51,499 bases of DNA from Zygnema cylindricum (Eukaryota; Streptophyta; Zygnematophyceae; Zygnematales; Zygnemataceae): the NCBI GenBank assembly GCA_037447655.1, contig JBBHKE010000351.1:1-51499 (forward strand), written 5' to 3'. Position numbers and translations under genes: made by a program. Within the stretch, counting starts at the first letter, position 1. Each line of letters begins with the position of its first letter. The notes beneath the pieces are model-generated. The model was not told the origin of the DNA. It made no database searches and saw only the letters and a list, made by a program, of their open reading frames with translations. Shown here piece by piece: positions 21,472 through 34,276 of the stretch.

Positions 21472-23562
21472 ATGCCAAAAGTAAAAACCAATCGAGTTAA
21501 ATATCCAGAAGGATGGGAACTCATCGAACCAACTTTGCGGGAATTGGACAAAAAAATGCGAGAAGGTTAGTTTTGACACATTATGATTGGACATATTTCT
21601 GACTTAAAAGTTCGAATGAATGTTACATTTTAAGTCTTTTTCAAGTTTTCATTTTTTCTTTTTCCTGGATTGTTTGATGTTTTGCTTATGTTTTCATTTC
21701 AAGTACTGAATAGAGTTAATTTCCAGTGGCTCTATTTGCACCTTTTGTCAGATGAAAATTCCAATTGCGTGTTTTAGAAAAGGAGAAAGGTTTTTGAATA
21801 CAAAAATGAACAATTTTGACAAGTTTTAGTTTCAAAAAGCGGGAACAGATGGAAAATTGACTTTTTTTTAAAGCTGGAGTTAAAAAACCCTTTTTTTTGT
21901 GGAGAAACCAGGAAACCTCTAAATATTCCACAGGTGCATTGTCAAATAAATATGCAGATGGCTGTAACTGCTCTAGAACCTTTATTGTTTTTGTTTTTTT
22001 TTTTTCTCTTTTTTTAAAAATTTTGACCGACTGTGGTATTCACTTCTAAATCAATCATTCACTCCACTGTACGTGAATGATTATATATCCTAAATATTCA
22101 TTCGATGAACAAAATATACCGTCTGTTTAAGCTTTTCAATCAGCATTTTAGTGAGACTTGCCTGTTTTTTGGTTTTTTGGCAGCGGAAAATGAAACTCAC
22201 GAAGGTAAACGCAAATGTGAAGCGTTATGGCCTATTTTCAAAATTGCTCACCAGAAAAGCCGCTTCATTTACGACCTTTATTATCGTCAGAAAGCCATTT
22301 CAAAGGAGCTTTATGAATTCTGTCTTGAACAAAAACATGCGGACAGGAATCTTGTCGCCAAATGGAAGAAGGTGAGTTGACAAAACGTGTTTTATAATTT
22401 AAATTCTAACACCGAAGTCATTCATTTGTCCTGATTACAGCAATGTATTTGTGGTTTTTGGTACGTTGATGTATTTAGGGTTTGTAGATTTATGTGTTTA
22501 GGCTTTAAGTAATAACTGTTTGTTCAACTATCTTTTTTTTTTCTTATTTGTAAAACTGTCATTATGGTGGAGCTATAGTTGGTTAAGTTTATTTTTGTTC
22601 TTGTCACGGGTTGGACTTTTTGGCAATGTTCTTTGTTAGTTTTTTTTGGGAATTTCAATTATGCTCAAGCAATAAACCTAAAGAGCTTCTTGTTTTGTCA
22701 AGACAGAAAGGGTTGGTTGTTAATGAATGTTAAATGCATATACATTCACTGTTTAGTTCTCGTGTTTTCGGTTCTAACATGCCTCTTATCTTTTCTTTTT
22801 TGGTTGCTCGGTCACATTTTTTGTTAAAAATAGTCTGTTTTAGGTTTTTTTAGGGTTGTGCTAGTCTGAAAATACACTGTGAATAGCTGTCAGTATTAAG
22901 AAATATATAGCATGGGGTTTATTTCAAATGTGATTTATACTCATTTAGGTCCAAGCAACATGGACGATTTTCGACCGCTTACCAAACTAGTCTTAAGAAA
23001 AAAACAGTCAGTAAACTCTTAAACTCTATTTTACATTCAGGGGCTAAAAAAAATAAACATGGCCCAATGTTTATAGCGATTCACGGTGTAGTTTTTTTAA
23101 AAACACATTATTGTCGTTAATGAAAAACATTAGTTTCTAGAAAGAAATAATTAGCGTGGGGTTTATATTAGTGTTATTATTTCTAATTCGGTTCCTAATG
23201 ACGTGGCTTTTACTAAACCATTTAAGAATTTACTAAATTTACTAAACCATTTAGGGCTAAGAAGAAAACAATTAGTACTATTAATGCTGTTATATGTTCA
23301 GGGGACAGAAAAAACCGGCACTGAATTAGTGTTCATGCTGTACTCGATTTCCTTTATTTATAATTATCTAACAAAAATTACTTGTTTTTTTTCCTTCTTG
23401 CAGTCGGGATTCGAACGATTATGTTGTTTACGTTGTATGCAACCGAGAGATCATAATTTTGGGACAACTTGTGTATGTAGAGTTCCAAAACATCTTCGAG
23501 AAGAAAAAGTTATAGAATGTATTCATTGTGGTTGTCGAGGATGTGCAAGTGGTGATAGTTAA
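21472..23562 (+). CDS. BUD31: BUD31/G10 pre-mRNA splicing factor
   Basis: Joined CDS 21472..21565, 22184..22371 and 23404..23562, 146 residues, close to the eukaryotic family length of about 144-157. Introns are GT-AG in phases 1 and 0 (618 and 1032 bp). BUD31 (G10) is a nuclear component of the activated spliceosome (NTC-related). The protein is near-invariant here: MPKVKTNR, then [20 protein letters not shown], then [20 protein letters not shown] and [20 protein letters not shown]. The C-terminal Cys-rich zinc cluster CCLRCMQ...CVCR...CIHCGCRGC is complete. A short MITE (22873-23090) lies in intron 2. An AATAAA at 23644-23649 is the likely poly(A) signal. All codons are open across the joins, so the gene appears functional. 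Confidence 0.97.
22873..23090. mobile_element. Short MITE, 218 bp, in BUD31 intron 2
   Basis: The left end tacactgtgaatagctgtcag and the right end (complement tacaccgtgaatcgctataa) carry the TA flanks and the shared core. It lies over 300 bp from the downstream splice acceptor, so the acceptor itself is not disturbed. Confidence 0.75.
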
Positions 23563-24478
<916 letters not shown>

Positions 24479-24689
24479 AGGTGTACAAGCACATCATAGA
24501 GGTACCAAGCGTTTTAAACGCACGCATGAAACGTCGAAAAAATAATGATATATGCGCACGGAACACATGCAATTTTTTTTAAATGCGTTGACCGACTTTG
24601 ACTTCATAATAAAATAGAAAATGCTGGACTTTATATTTAGCACGTTCTTGATTTGTATTTAATATGCAGCTTCTAGAACACAAGTTTGA

Positions 24690-26680
24690 ATTAAAAAAGC
24701 GCGATGGTAAACCATCTGAGTCCATTGGAACAAAAAGGGACGACAATGCCAAAACTGAAAAACTGCACGAGGAGGGAAGAAGGCAAAAAGGAAAACCAAG
24801 GTGAAAGAAACAAACACACTGAAAAATGGCCCGTAAAACAAATACACTCTATGAGGCAACAACGACCGAAGAAAGGTTTTGTTGGGTAGTATTGCATTTA
24901 AACAACACTGCCCAACAAAACCTCAACATATCTAAACATCAACGAAGTGCAATCTCGTAACCCCCCCAAGTCCGGGGGAGCATGTTGAGGTAGTTTCGGA
25001 ACACGCCGACGATCCATTACCACAGTACCCGATTGAAGGAGAATAGAAGCTTGTACTTGGTGTCAAACAACAGATAAACGTTGACGATAAAAACAAAATA
25101 AGGATTAAAGCAGGAGGGCTCTCATGCCCCCATCGCTCGAGCGGCACTTGCCAAAAGTACGGAAAAACCCATCCAAAGAAACACTAAACAAACCAAACAT
25201 CTTCACCGGCATTGGAATAAAGTCATTCATAGGATCTCGGTGTGCATAATCACGCTCCTTCGTCTTAGCCGCGTCAGAGGCGCAACTCCAACATGTCGAG
25301 CCTCTTGATCAACCACTCTAGCCGAAATAGGGTTCGCCAAGAAAATGGGGCCAATAATGCAATGTGCACCATCGACTAATAAAATATCAATTCGACATGA
25401 AGGAATAATATGTGAAAACTCTTGACGAACAAAATACCCCCCCTCAAAAGCGATAGTCGCAATGGTCCCGCAAATAATGTCATGCGCCTAAATCATTTTC
25501 CCCCGTGGGAGCAACGAAACAACTGCATGCCATTAGGCTCAAGGACACGGTCACACGAGTAAACAAGAGAGCCAAGTAAAGGTGGACGAGGGAGGCCAAA
25601 AGGGCGGCGGTGAATTGAGCAGGCGTGAACCGTAGAGTGGACAAAATAGGTGTAGCTAATACTCAAGCTTCTGGAATAGGTCACCACAAGATATAAAGCG
25701 TGCACCCGAATAATCAAAGGGAAGCTCCTCGGAAGCTCGTTTTAATGGCGTCGGCAACATGACTAAAAAATGATTCCTGGACATGCGCAATTGATTTTCG
25801 TAATAAGGATGGGAAGAACCTTTATATCCGCTAAAGCAGTAGAATGAATAAAATGTGGCGCGTCCAAAAAGAACCGCTAGAAGGAGGGGACAACATCCGA
25901 AAACATGAGGGACAAGGGGTGCAAGCACGGTGGTGTCCTTGACCAAAAAACAATAGACAAAAGTAGTGGCAATGAGGCACTAACTTCCCGAATAGGCAGT
26001 GGGAGCCAAACGTGCCGTCGAAAGTAAAACCAACCCCCCTACAAAGACAGGAATGAATGGTTCAATGCAGGGTGTAGGCCTAAACTCGCGATCAAAATCC
26101 CCACGACCTAACAAAGTGTGAAGGGCGTCTATGAGGCGATCATCTAAGATGAAAAGAGACGAGACATACGTTTGGGTGGGAGGAAAGGTGCGAGTAATGT
26201 AAAGGGGACGGTGATGGAAACACCTTTAGAAACACAAAGAAAAAGCCGCTTCGGGATCAAAAAGATCAGGAAAGTCGTCCATGTAGGAAAAATATGCGTA
26301 TATTTGAAGCGCATAATAAAATTGTTAGGTCGCGAAAGAATCTGAACTAAGCAGGCAACCCAACCCACGAATGCCATCATATGGACGAAGAGTTTCAAAA
26401 CCAAAAGAGGGAGTAAGAGAAAGGGGAATATCACAAACAAACCAAATAACACACTTCGAGAGTTGAGTTGCAAAAACGATCTCCTACTTGTCAGTATGAC
26501 TTCGTCCATAGGGCCAATAGCATGTGTATCATATACAACCGAAAGGAAGAGGCAAGAAGGGAAAGTCGTATGAGAAGCGCAGAGGGCCATGTAATGAGTA
26601 AGGGCAACAAAAATCCCTCGACAGGGTCTCCATTACGAGTGCCGATCATAGAGAAGACAGGAACGAAATCACCATCTGCT
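24690..26680 (-). pseudogene. Degenerate non-LTR-like retroelement, copy 2
   Basis: The same orientation and layout as the copy ending at 19.03 kb. At about 25.3-25.6 kb the minus strand reads FRCSHGGKMI, then HDIICGTIATIAFEGGYFVR and CRIDILLVDGA. This fits the pattern H..L.C...G.....HD.I...I......G, then E, then R.DI, expected of the Cys/His motif and nuclease-like tail. A minus frame at 26144-26590 belongs to the upstream RT part but is heavily decayed. The 3' hairpin gatggt/accatc lies at 24703-24716. Stops and shifts are frequent. The 5' limit is approximate. Confidence 0.5.
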
Positions 26681-26689
26681 TAGAAATAT

Positions 26690-27086
26690 AGGTTGTTGGT
26701 CAAGGAATAAAAGGCTCACAATCGGCTTTTTGAGAGCTCTTCGTGATACAAAAGTAGTGATAATAGTCCAACTCTATCGGAGAATGGATGTGCGATCGAC
26801 AACAAGGCATACAGCGCACGCAGTAATAGGAATAAATTATTGTATGCATCATCTTATCTATTATGCATCAACTAATATATTTTATTGTAAGCTTCAAATA
26901 TTAATATCGACAATATATTATAGTTACATATGGGTCAGTTGACCCGATGGTTTTTACAACACCCGTTCAATCACAACAATTATCAAAAAGGTTAAGAACA
27001 TCTAGATAGAACTAGGGCATCGTTAATAATAAATCAGGGATATTACTGATTGTTTTACCATAAGGTTTGTGTTTCATTCTTCCGCG
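26690..27086. other. Intergenic, no gene seen
   Basis: AT-rich, with no domain or repeat recognised. Confidence 0.35.
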
Positions 27087-27565
27087 TCTCTCACTCTTCG
27101 CCAAGTGCATTATTCCAATGAAGTGTGCATTTTGTGCGACTGTTCATTAGTTCTCATTGTCGAGGAGTTTGTCTTTGGGTTGTACATTTTGTATCCATTG
27201 GCGAAGTCTTCTGAACCTAACAAAATGCAATACCCACTATGGCATTTGGGGTAGGTTTTTTGAAACTTGCTTCTTCTCGAGAGTATAGTCGTTGCATCCA
27301 ATGGTTTGAAGGTGTTGTGGCTTGTGTATATAACCATTTTAAGGCATCTTTGGGGTTTATTTTTATAGGTGCATTATGGTGTTAAAAGTCTCTCCCGAAA
27401 ACTTTGAGTATGTTCCATCCACGACCATCATGGTATTTTGTTTTTTCGACCATTGTCTTAATCATTCGCGCTAATACTCTACGATGTTACAACGTGTAAG
27501 GAGCCAACAATTGGTACCAATCTCTTTGGCTTGGAGGAACTTAACGAACTTGATAGAAAAGTGCT
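27087..27565 (+). pseudogene. Possible MADS-box (MIKC) gene relic
   Basis: In one + frame, 27087-27180 reads RQVHYS, then NEVCILCDCSLVLIV. This resembles the MADS pattern RQVTFS-(KRRNGLLKKA)-NELSILCD..VALIV with about ten residues deleted. In the same frame 27505-27560 reads IGTNLFGLEELNELDRKVLK, which resembles a K-box helix (L..LEELNELER.L). Stops lie between. Both matches are short, so this could be chance; the common frame and the expected order speak for it. If real, it is a decayed, partly processed copy. Confidence 0.3.
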
Positions 27566-28323
27566 CAAACCCTTGTTTGTCTTCATTATTTTTGCTCCTT
27601 ATTCCTTCTCACTTAGTGTATTTGTACTTCCAACAGTCGCCAATAAAATGGTTTTTATCGTCAACATCTTATATTTCTTTTGGTATTTATTTTATCACCC
27701 TTGTATGTCTCCTTTTGTTTGCTTGTTGTCAATATTTCATTGTTTAAACTCTTTGCAAATGACGTTCACTTCCTAAATTGGGCAAATTTTGTGATGAATT
27801 TATCTTTAACCAGTAAACTAATAACCTCATTCCATCTCCGACTGCGTCGATGTTGCAAATCCAACCAATTAAATATATGTTTAATTAGACTAATAAAAAC
27901 AACAAAATGTGAGTAATTCTATCTTATATACAATAAGATGGACTTACAATTTTTTCTTACGATTGAGAAAAGGGTAAAACTTTTATTTTAGCGAGTATAT
28001 TTACATAACATGTTATAGGTGTACCATCTTTACATAAAGTTGCCGTAATCGCCTTTCTTTTTTTAAAACGAGATGACATATCAACGAACTTGTAGGTGAA
28101 CTCAAGGTTGTAATGTACAACTTGGTAAACCAATTAACCTTTTGAGCTGGTTGGCCTTGTTATACTTTTGCTATAGTGAAAGGTATCCTATATCTTGTAT
28201 GCCTCCACAAATCGAGATACCTTTTATACCCAGCTCTCACTAAGGCCCCGATATAGTATGTTCATGACCCTAACTTCTCTCATGTCACCGTCGTTGATCT
28301 TCTTATTTCGGCATGTGTTGTTG
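27566..28323. other. Intergenic, no gene seen
   Basis: Frames at 27531-27916 are Phe/Leu-rich and overlapping, with no recognisable domain beyond the K-box-like start. Confidence 0.35.
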
Positions 28324-28559
28324 GTGCAATAGGGCCTACTGTTGTAAGTATTAGTTCAGTTTGAATTACGATTTTCAAACATTCTCTCTGCTTCAACGTT
28401 GCCTCGACCTTGCATCTTTACAATCGATAGTTGTTGCCTTTGAATATTTCTCGGTGGTTGCGTGGGCCTATAACCTGTTAATCCAATCGCCAGACATAAT
28501 AAGGTGTGTTACAAACGTCACTATTAAGCACAACAATTTAAATAAAAAGTAAAAACAAA
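28324..28559. repeat. Flanking direct repeat A, left copy
   Basis: About 236 bp that recurs at 35321-35558 in the same orientation at roughly 95% identity. The pair brackets the copia element and its extra gag fragment. No function is recognised. Confidence 0.9.
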
Positions 28560-28726
28560 ACGTTGAGAAAGCAACCCCAACAAATGGAAGGACCTTGAAC
28601 CCTGTTATAAATCACTTTACAAATGTTTGATTGGTGAAGGTTGAGTAAAAGGTCGGTGTAATAGATTGTTATAGAGAGTAAAATGCTTTGTAATATCTTA
28701 TGGCAAAAATATGATATAAGTGTTGT

Positions 28727-28852
28727 TCTACAACCACTGGAGCAGGTGGAGCATCAGCAGTAGTAGTGGAAGTAGACATAATCTCACTCAGAGAAGCTTA
28801 TCAAGAATCCTATCAAACAGCTGTTTTCTACAGCTCACTAAATCTGATACAA
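28727..28852 (-). pseudogene. Copia gag start and PBS beyond the 3' LTR
   Basis: This fragment matches 34147-34276. It contains the gag N-terminus (Ser/Thr run, then DAPPAPVV) and the primer-binding region next to the LTR. It lies on the far side of the 3' LTR, where plain host DNA would be expected. It is cut at 28727. Confidence 0.85.
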
Positions 28853-29761
28853 TGAACCAAACTGCTTCAAACTATACCACAGTATAGAATATCACAAAGA
28901 CTGACAACTCATAAAGTTACAACTCAATTGATCCAACATACACCAAGATATGCAACTCATAATTTTCCCAAAAAGAGTTTACACATTACACAGTCACATC
29001 ACACAGTCTGGAAGTCTGGATACATAAAATGTTCTACGTCCTAAGTCTTATACTCTTCACTCAGTTGTCCTACTACATATTGATGTACCGCCGATACAAG
29101 TGTTCCTAAAAGATACGTCCTAAAGAACTAATTCAGTTGTCCTACTACATACTGTTGTACCGCCGATACAAGTGTTCCTAAAAGATACGTCCAAAAGAAC
29201 TAAACGGCCACTAAGGTCTAAGTGCTCCTAATCACGCTAAAACTAATCTACCACTTTATAATCAATATTACTTAGAATCCTATACAAGTGATTTGTTCAA
29301 ATACTTGTCGCCTGGCTTAGTGACAATTGTTTGGGTACGTCCATCCGGCTGTTGAGTCACTTAATTATTATCTTATGAATCTCGTCCGTTGACTTGATTC
29401 ATATAAACCGTAGCAGCGCAGTCTGATTCATGATGACATTCAAATATATGCAGTTTCGTAGCAGCTACGTTGTCCCATAACAAAAATTGCTGCAGCTACG
29501 TTTGTCTTGTTACGTAGCAATTGCGTTGTCTTATACCAAAATATATGTAGCTGCGTTTGTCCCGTTGCGTCGCAGGTTGCGTTCGTCTGTATAGACCACA
29601 TCAAAAATAACTGCAGTTGCGCTTGTTCCATCTGCGTCGCAGCTGCGTTGTCGGTACCATTCAAAAACCTGCACTGTGCTTCAAGTGACAACGCTTGTCC
29701 CTATAGATCTATTTTTTCGCCGTTCTATAAATTTGATGAGACTTAAAGCTTTCCAAAAACA
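28853..29761 (-). repeat. Copia 3' LTR (909 bp)
   Basis: Matches 34277-35099 along its length. It holds an extra 72-bp tandem unit (29061-29132 and 29133-29204) that is single in the 5' LTR, which explains most of the length difference. The inner part is rich in GCAGCTGCG-like words. Confidence 0.9.
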
Positions 29762-30039
29762 AAACTCCCCTAAAGCTTTAGACTCAGTATGCCAGCGCAG
29801 CTTCGATGTTGAACTAGCGCAGCATCGCAGCATAGCAACGTAGCAATTTTAGCAAGTCACCTAGTCCCACTATATTTCCGTTATTGGACTAGCGCAGCAT
29901 GGTAGTATAGCAGTGCAGCAACTCAACTATTCACTTAATCCCACTGCGTTCCTGCAGTACTCCGCTTAGGAGTAGGAAGAGCTTTAGTGAGCATATCAAC
30001 AACCATTTTTGCATCTGGCAAATAGTATAATTAAATCAC
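29762..30039 (-). other. Copia 3' untranslated segment
   Basis: Lies between the RNase H end and the 3' LTR, and is rich in agcgcagcat repeats. The minus strand just inside the LTR (about 29765-29785) is the place for a polypurine tract; ctttaggggagttttg fits loosely. Confidence 0.5.
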
Positions 30040-30700
30040 AATAGAGAACACTTTTTCCCTTACAAAGTGTTATCTTACATCCATGTGCTTGCTTTTGAAG
30101 TGGTTACTTGGGTTAGAAGCAATGGCAATGGCAGCCTGGTTATCACACCAGATCACCTGTGGACTAACCTGCATGTATCCCAATTCTTGCAACATGGATT
30201 TCACCCATAGGAGTTCTTTGAGGGCCGAGCTTGTTGCCATATATTATAACTCCATCGTCGATTGAGCCGTGACCTTTTCAAGTTTGCTGCTCCAACAGCA
30301 AGTCCCGTTCCCAATTTGCAGAACGAATCCCGTGGTGGATTTTCGACTTGGCATGTCGCCATAGCTTGCATCACTCCATGTTTGCAGCTTCACTTCTCGT
30401 CCGCCTAGTGTGAGTTTGAGGACTTTGGTTTATGCCAAGTATCTTAAAACTCTTATTGATGCATCACGGTCAGATTTCCTCGGATTCTCTAGACTTCTGC
30501 TCAGTACCCCAACTGCTGCAGCAATATCCGGACAGGTACAGTTCATGAAATAAATTAAAATTCCCACTATTTGTCTGTGAGGTATCACTGTCATAAGATC
30601 ATCCTCCCTTGACTCAAAAATTTCATTGATAATAACACCCGGTTCTGTTTCTTCCCCCTCTAACTTATGCCGAAACTCCATTGTGTTACACATCAGTTTG
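30040..30700 (-). pseudogene. Copia RNase H region, broken
   Basis: The minus strand reads SSALKELLWVKSMLQELG, then CDNQAAIAIASNP and FKSKHMDVR with a stop before HFVR, all typical of copia RNase H. The catalytic Asp of CDNQAA is kept. A second frame (30430-30693) carries the link between RT and RNase H (CPDIAAAVGVLSR). Several stops interrupt it. Confidence 0.85.
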
Positions 30701-30760
30701 CCCCCCGCATTTCATATTCATCTAACATGTTTCCAATAGCCCCTTTTTGAGTCAATTTTA

Positions 30761-31429
30761 TTAATCTGTTTTTCCTGTCCTCTCTACTTGAATACCCAAA
30801 ATATATTTTGCCTCACCGAGGTCTTTCATCTCGAACCGTGATTTTAAAGCATTTTTAATGTTGTTAATTTCAGCCATTGATTTGCTAACTAATAGTAGAT
30901 CATCTACGTATACTGCTATATATACTATTCCATCCTCACCCTTTAAAACATAGCCAGAGTGATCACAGCTTATCTTTTTAAAACCTAGACCAGTTAAGAA
31001 TTCATCAAGTTTTAGATTCCATTGCCTCGGGGCCTGTTTTAGGCCGTACAATAATTTTCGCAGTTTACATACTAAGTGATTTTTTCCTGGTTCTGCATAC
31101 ATTTCAGGCTGTTGCATATAAATGGTCGCCTCTAGTTCTCCTTGCAAAATGGCCGTCTTTACATCCATCTGATGTATTTCCATATCATCTATAGCAGCTA
31201 GAGATAGCAAAATCCTAACTGTCGGAAATCTTACAACAGGAGAAAATGTTTCTTCAAAGTCAATTCCTTCCTTTTGATTATAACCCTTTGCCACATGTCT
31301 AGCCTTGTATCGTTCAATGGTATTATCTAGATTTAACTTCACCTTGAATACCCATTTGCTGCCGATCGTTTTTCGATCCGAAAGAAGGTCCACAAGCTCC
31401 CATGTCTGAGCCTCCATGATCGACTTCAT
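30761..31429 (-). pseudogene. Copia reverse transcriptase fragment
   Basis: A 222-codon open frame with KWVFKVKLN, YKARHVAKGYNQ, DFEETFSPVVR, QMDVKTAILQGEL, LYGLKQAPRQWN and the catalytic YVDDLLL. It is the longest intact part of the pol region. It opens after a break from integrase and closes before RNase H, so no full polyprotein exists. Confidence 0.95.
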
Positions 31430-31934
31430 TTCATCGTTTGCCGCCTCGATCCAGTGATTCCGCTCCGGTGATGAGAAGGCTTCCCGGATGGTCAGAGGCT
31501 CCCTTGAGGCTGCCGAGTAGGCAAAGTGAGAACTTGCCTGCAGGCGGCTACTGGATCTTCTCCCCCACGGAAATTTTGAGGCTGAAATTGTCGTATTCCG
31601 TGTGTTGCGCTGGTTGCGATCAGTAGGCAGTGACTGCTAATGTTGCGCTTCGAAAAGAACTTGTTGTGGAACCCGATTATGTTCCGACTCCGGTGGTACC
31701 ACCGGTGAATTTTGCATTTGTGGGACAATATTATGGATGCCATCTAAAATGACATATTCCTGTACTTTTTGCTGCTTCTGCTGCTCTGTCATTTTAAATA
31801 AGTCTATCGAGGCTAGTTCATCTTTCACAATGATGTTCCTTTATACAATGATTTTCTGTATTTCAAAAACAAACACTCTATAACCTTTAGAGTGATCATC
31901 ATATCCTAACAAAATGCCCGTCAATCCCTTAGGT

Positions 31935-32110
31935 TCCATTTTCCATCTATCATTAGACGTATCCAAAATAATGCATTTACTTCCAAAGACTTTGAAGTGA
32001 CTGACATCCGATTTTCTACCCGTCAGGTTCCATTTTCCATCTATCATTAGACGTATCCAAAATAAAGCATTTACTTCCAAAGACTTTGAAGTGACTGACA
32101 TCCGGTTTTC
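31935..32110 (-). repeat. Tandem duplication in copia integrase
   Basis: About 90 bp encoding DVSHFKVFGSKC..LDTSNDRWK is present twice in tandem, lengthening the integrase C-terminal region. The units differ slightly. Confidence 0.85.
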
Positions 32111-32522
32111 TACTCGTCCAGATCTCACAAGGAGTGGTTTCTACCGATCTGGAACCTATCCTATTTTTGATATAAACTGCACAATTTAATGCTTCAGCCC
32201 AGAATTTCGGATCTACGTCCTTATCTGCAAGCATGGACCTAGAGCTTTCTATGAAGATTCTATTTAGTCTTTCTCAGACCCCATTCTGTTCCGGAGAGTA
32301 TGGGACAGTCAATTTGTGACTTATATCTTTCTTGAGTAAGAAGTTTTCAAACTCTTTTGACGTATATTCCTTGTCATTGTCCGACCTGAGCTCCAGAATT
32401 GGCAGACCGTGTAGTTTCTCCTCCCACGCTTTGTAGTGTTTAAAATGAGGGAAGACTTCACTCTTTTCTTTCATGAAGTAGACATTGGTAAACCTCGAAA
32501 AATCATCTGTAAACGTAACCAT
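32016..32522 (-). pseudogene. Copia integrase core, broken
   Basis: Minus frames hold FTDDFSRFTNVYFMK, LRSDNDKEYTSKEFE and PYSPEQNGV, with the D and E of the catalytic triad, then FWAEALNCAVYIKNR. A stop at about 32274 separates the two frames. Confidence 0.9.
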
Positions 32523-32662
32523 ATATTTATTTCATCCCCATGGCAGATGGTACCTTTGCAGGGCCGAAAACATCAGAATGAATGAGTTGCAAAAGTTTAG
32601 TAGACCTATGTTCACACCCTTGAGAAAACGGTAATCTGTGTATTTTTCCTAATGCACATCCA

Positions 32663-33223
32663 TCATTTTCCTAGTGCACACCCATCACACGTTTTAGGTG
32701 ACTGGTTTGACATAGTGACTCCTTCTATTTTACTAGCATTGACCATCTTTTTCATATTATCATAATTCACATGGCCTAACCTTTTATGCCATAGCTCATC
32801 TGAGGATAATGCACCAGAATACAAAACATCATTTTCTTTACTATCGGGCATATCCATTCGATACATTTTGTTGGCATCTCTTGTTCCTGTAACTGCAATT
32901 TTCCCATTTTTGCTAACAACCTGCCTGCCATGTTTCAGATTGACCTCAAACCCTTTACTTTCTATCAAAGAAGTTGAGAACAAAATTTTCTTAAAATCTG
33001 GGACATAGAGAACATTATGAAGAGTTCTCTCAACTGCCTTGCCCTCTACATCAACTAGCAAGGAGACATCACCTACAGCCCGCGTTTCCACACTCATTCC
33101 ACATGCATAGTAGATATTTTTCTCTACTATGCATTTCAGATTTTTGAAAACTGCCTTGTTCCAGCACATGTGGGCCGACGCTCCCGTGTCCATTATCCAT
33201 CCATTGTCCTTAGTGCCCACCAT
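32663..33223 (-). pseudogene. Copia protease and GAG-pre-integrase region
   Basis: A 186-codon frame with the aspartic protease motif DTGAS near its N-terminus and LWHKRLGHVNYDNMKKM, then CDGCALGK, the His-Cys zinc region before integrase. It is open, but is out of frame or stopped relative to both neighbours. Confidence 0.92.
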
Positions 33224-33383
33224 CGCTGCCGCCGTAGCAAATAGATCATCATCCTCCTCGTTACAGAGTGAAAGAGACTCGTCGTGATGAGATCAAGACG
33301 CCGAGAATAGTGCATTTCCTCGTTGTGATGATCCGTGAAGCCTTGATGAAACTGGCTCTGCTGCCATCCATGTCTATATAGAC

Positions 33384-34215
33384 CTATTTCATTAGCTTTC
33401 TTAAGCTTAGGACAGAATTTGTATCAATGACTTTTTTCATTACAATAAACACAAACATTGAAAGATTGTCTATTTCCTCTTGGATTAAACTGTCTAAACT
33501 GATTATGATTCTGATTAAACTGATTTCTCTGCTGGTGAAACTGTCATTTTTGTCAAATTCTGTGTCAAATGCCTCTACTTGTTTTTCACCATTAAGAATT
33601 TTAGAATCTGCCTCCTCTTCCAATATCAAATTAATAACTAACTGTAGTGTCCAGCTAGCTTTATCTTTTTGTTCCAACCTATCAGACGATGCTTTCATAG
33701 TAATACGAAGACCCCTCGTTAGCAAAGCAGCCTGCTGAAACCGAGGAAAAGATCCGCTTGCACAAGCATGAGAATCTGTTAGTATTCGAAATTTATTACA
33801 ATATTCTGCCATCGTGCCACTCGTGTATTTGTAGTCCCAAATTCGTCCAGCCAAAAATAGTTCTTCCTGAACATCAACCTTTTCAAAATCATCCTTGAGA
33901 GTTTCCAGATATCGATCGCCTTTTTCATTTTTATCCGTGACATAGCCAATTCTTCTGAAACACAGAACTTCAAAATTGACGGAGCTTGCGAATTTTTCTT
34001 TGACCAAGACGGATCTAATTTCGCCAGTGACCCATCCAAAATATCCAAGAGATTAGCATTTCGAAGTGTGTTTCCACCATATCCGCCCAATACGCGTATT
34101 TTTCTCCCGAGAAAATATGAATTCTTGATGACAGGCCCATAACCTGCTGTTCTACAACCACTGGAGCAGGTGGAGCATCAGTAGTAGTAGTGGAAGTAGA
34201 CATATTCTCACTCAC
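33384..34215 (-). pseudogene. Copia gag, frameshifted
   Basis: It starts at 34215 (MSENMSTSTTTTDAPPAPVV) and continues in shifted frames. Typical parts are YANWADM-like KYAYWADMVETHF, then FRILTDSHA. A CCHC knuckle CVYCNEKSH.YKFC at about 33410-33455 has one Trp-position codon changed to TGA. At least two frameshifts are present. Confidence 0.85.
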
Positions 34216-34261
34216 AGAAGCTTATCAAGAATCCTTTCAAACAACTGTTTTTTACAACTCA

Positions 34262-34276
34262 CCAAATCTGATACAA
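34262..34276 (-). other. Primer-binding site
   Basis: Directly inside the 5' LTR the element strand reads TTGTATCAGATTT, close to the TGGTATCAGAGC complement of initiator tRNA-Met used by many plant copia elements. The same site recurs at about 28840-28852. Confidence 0.65.
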
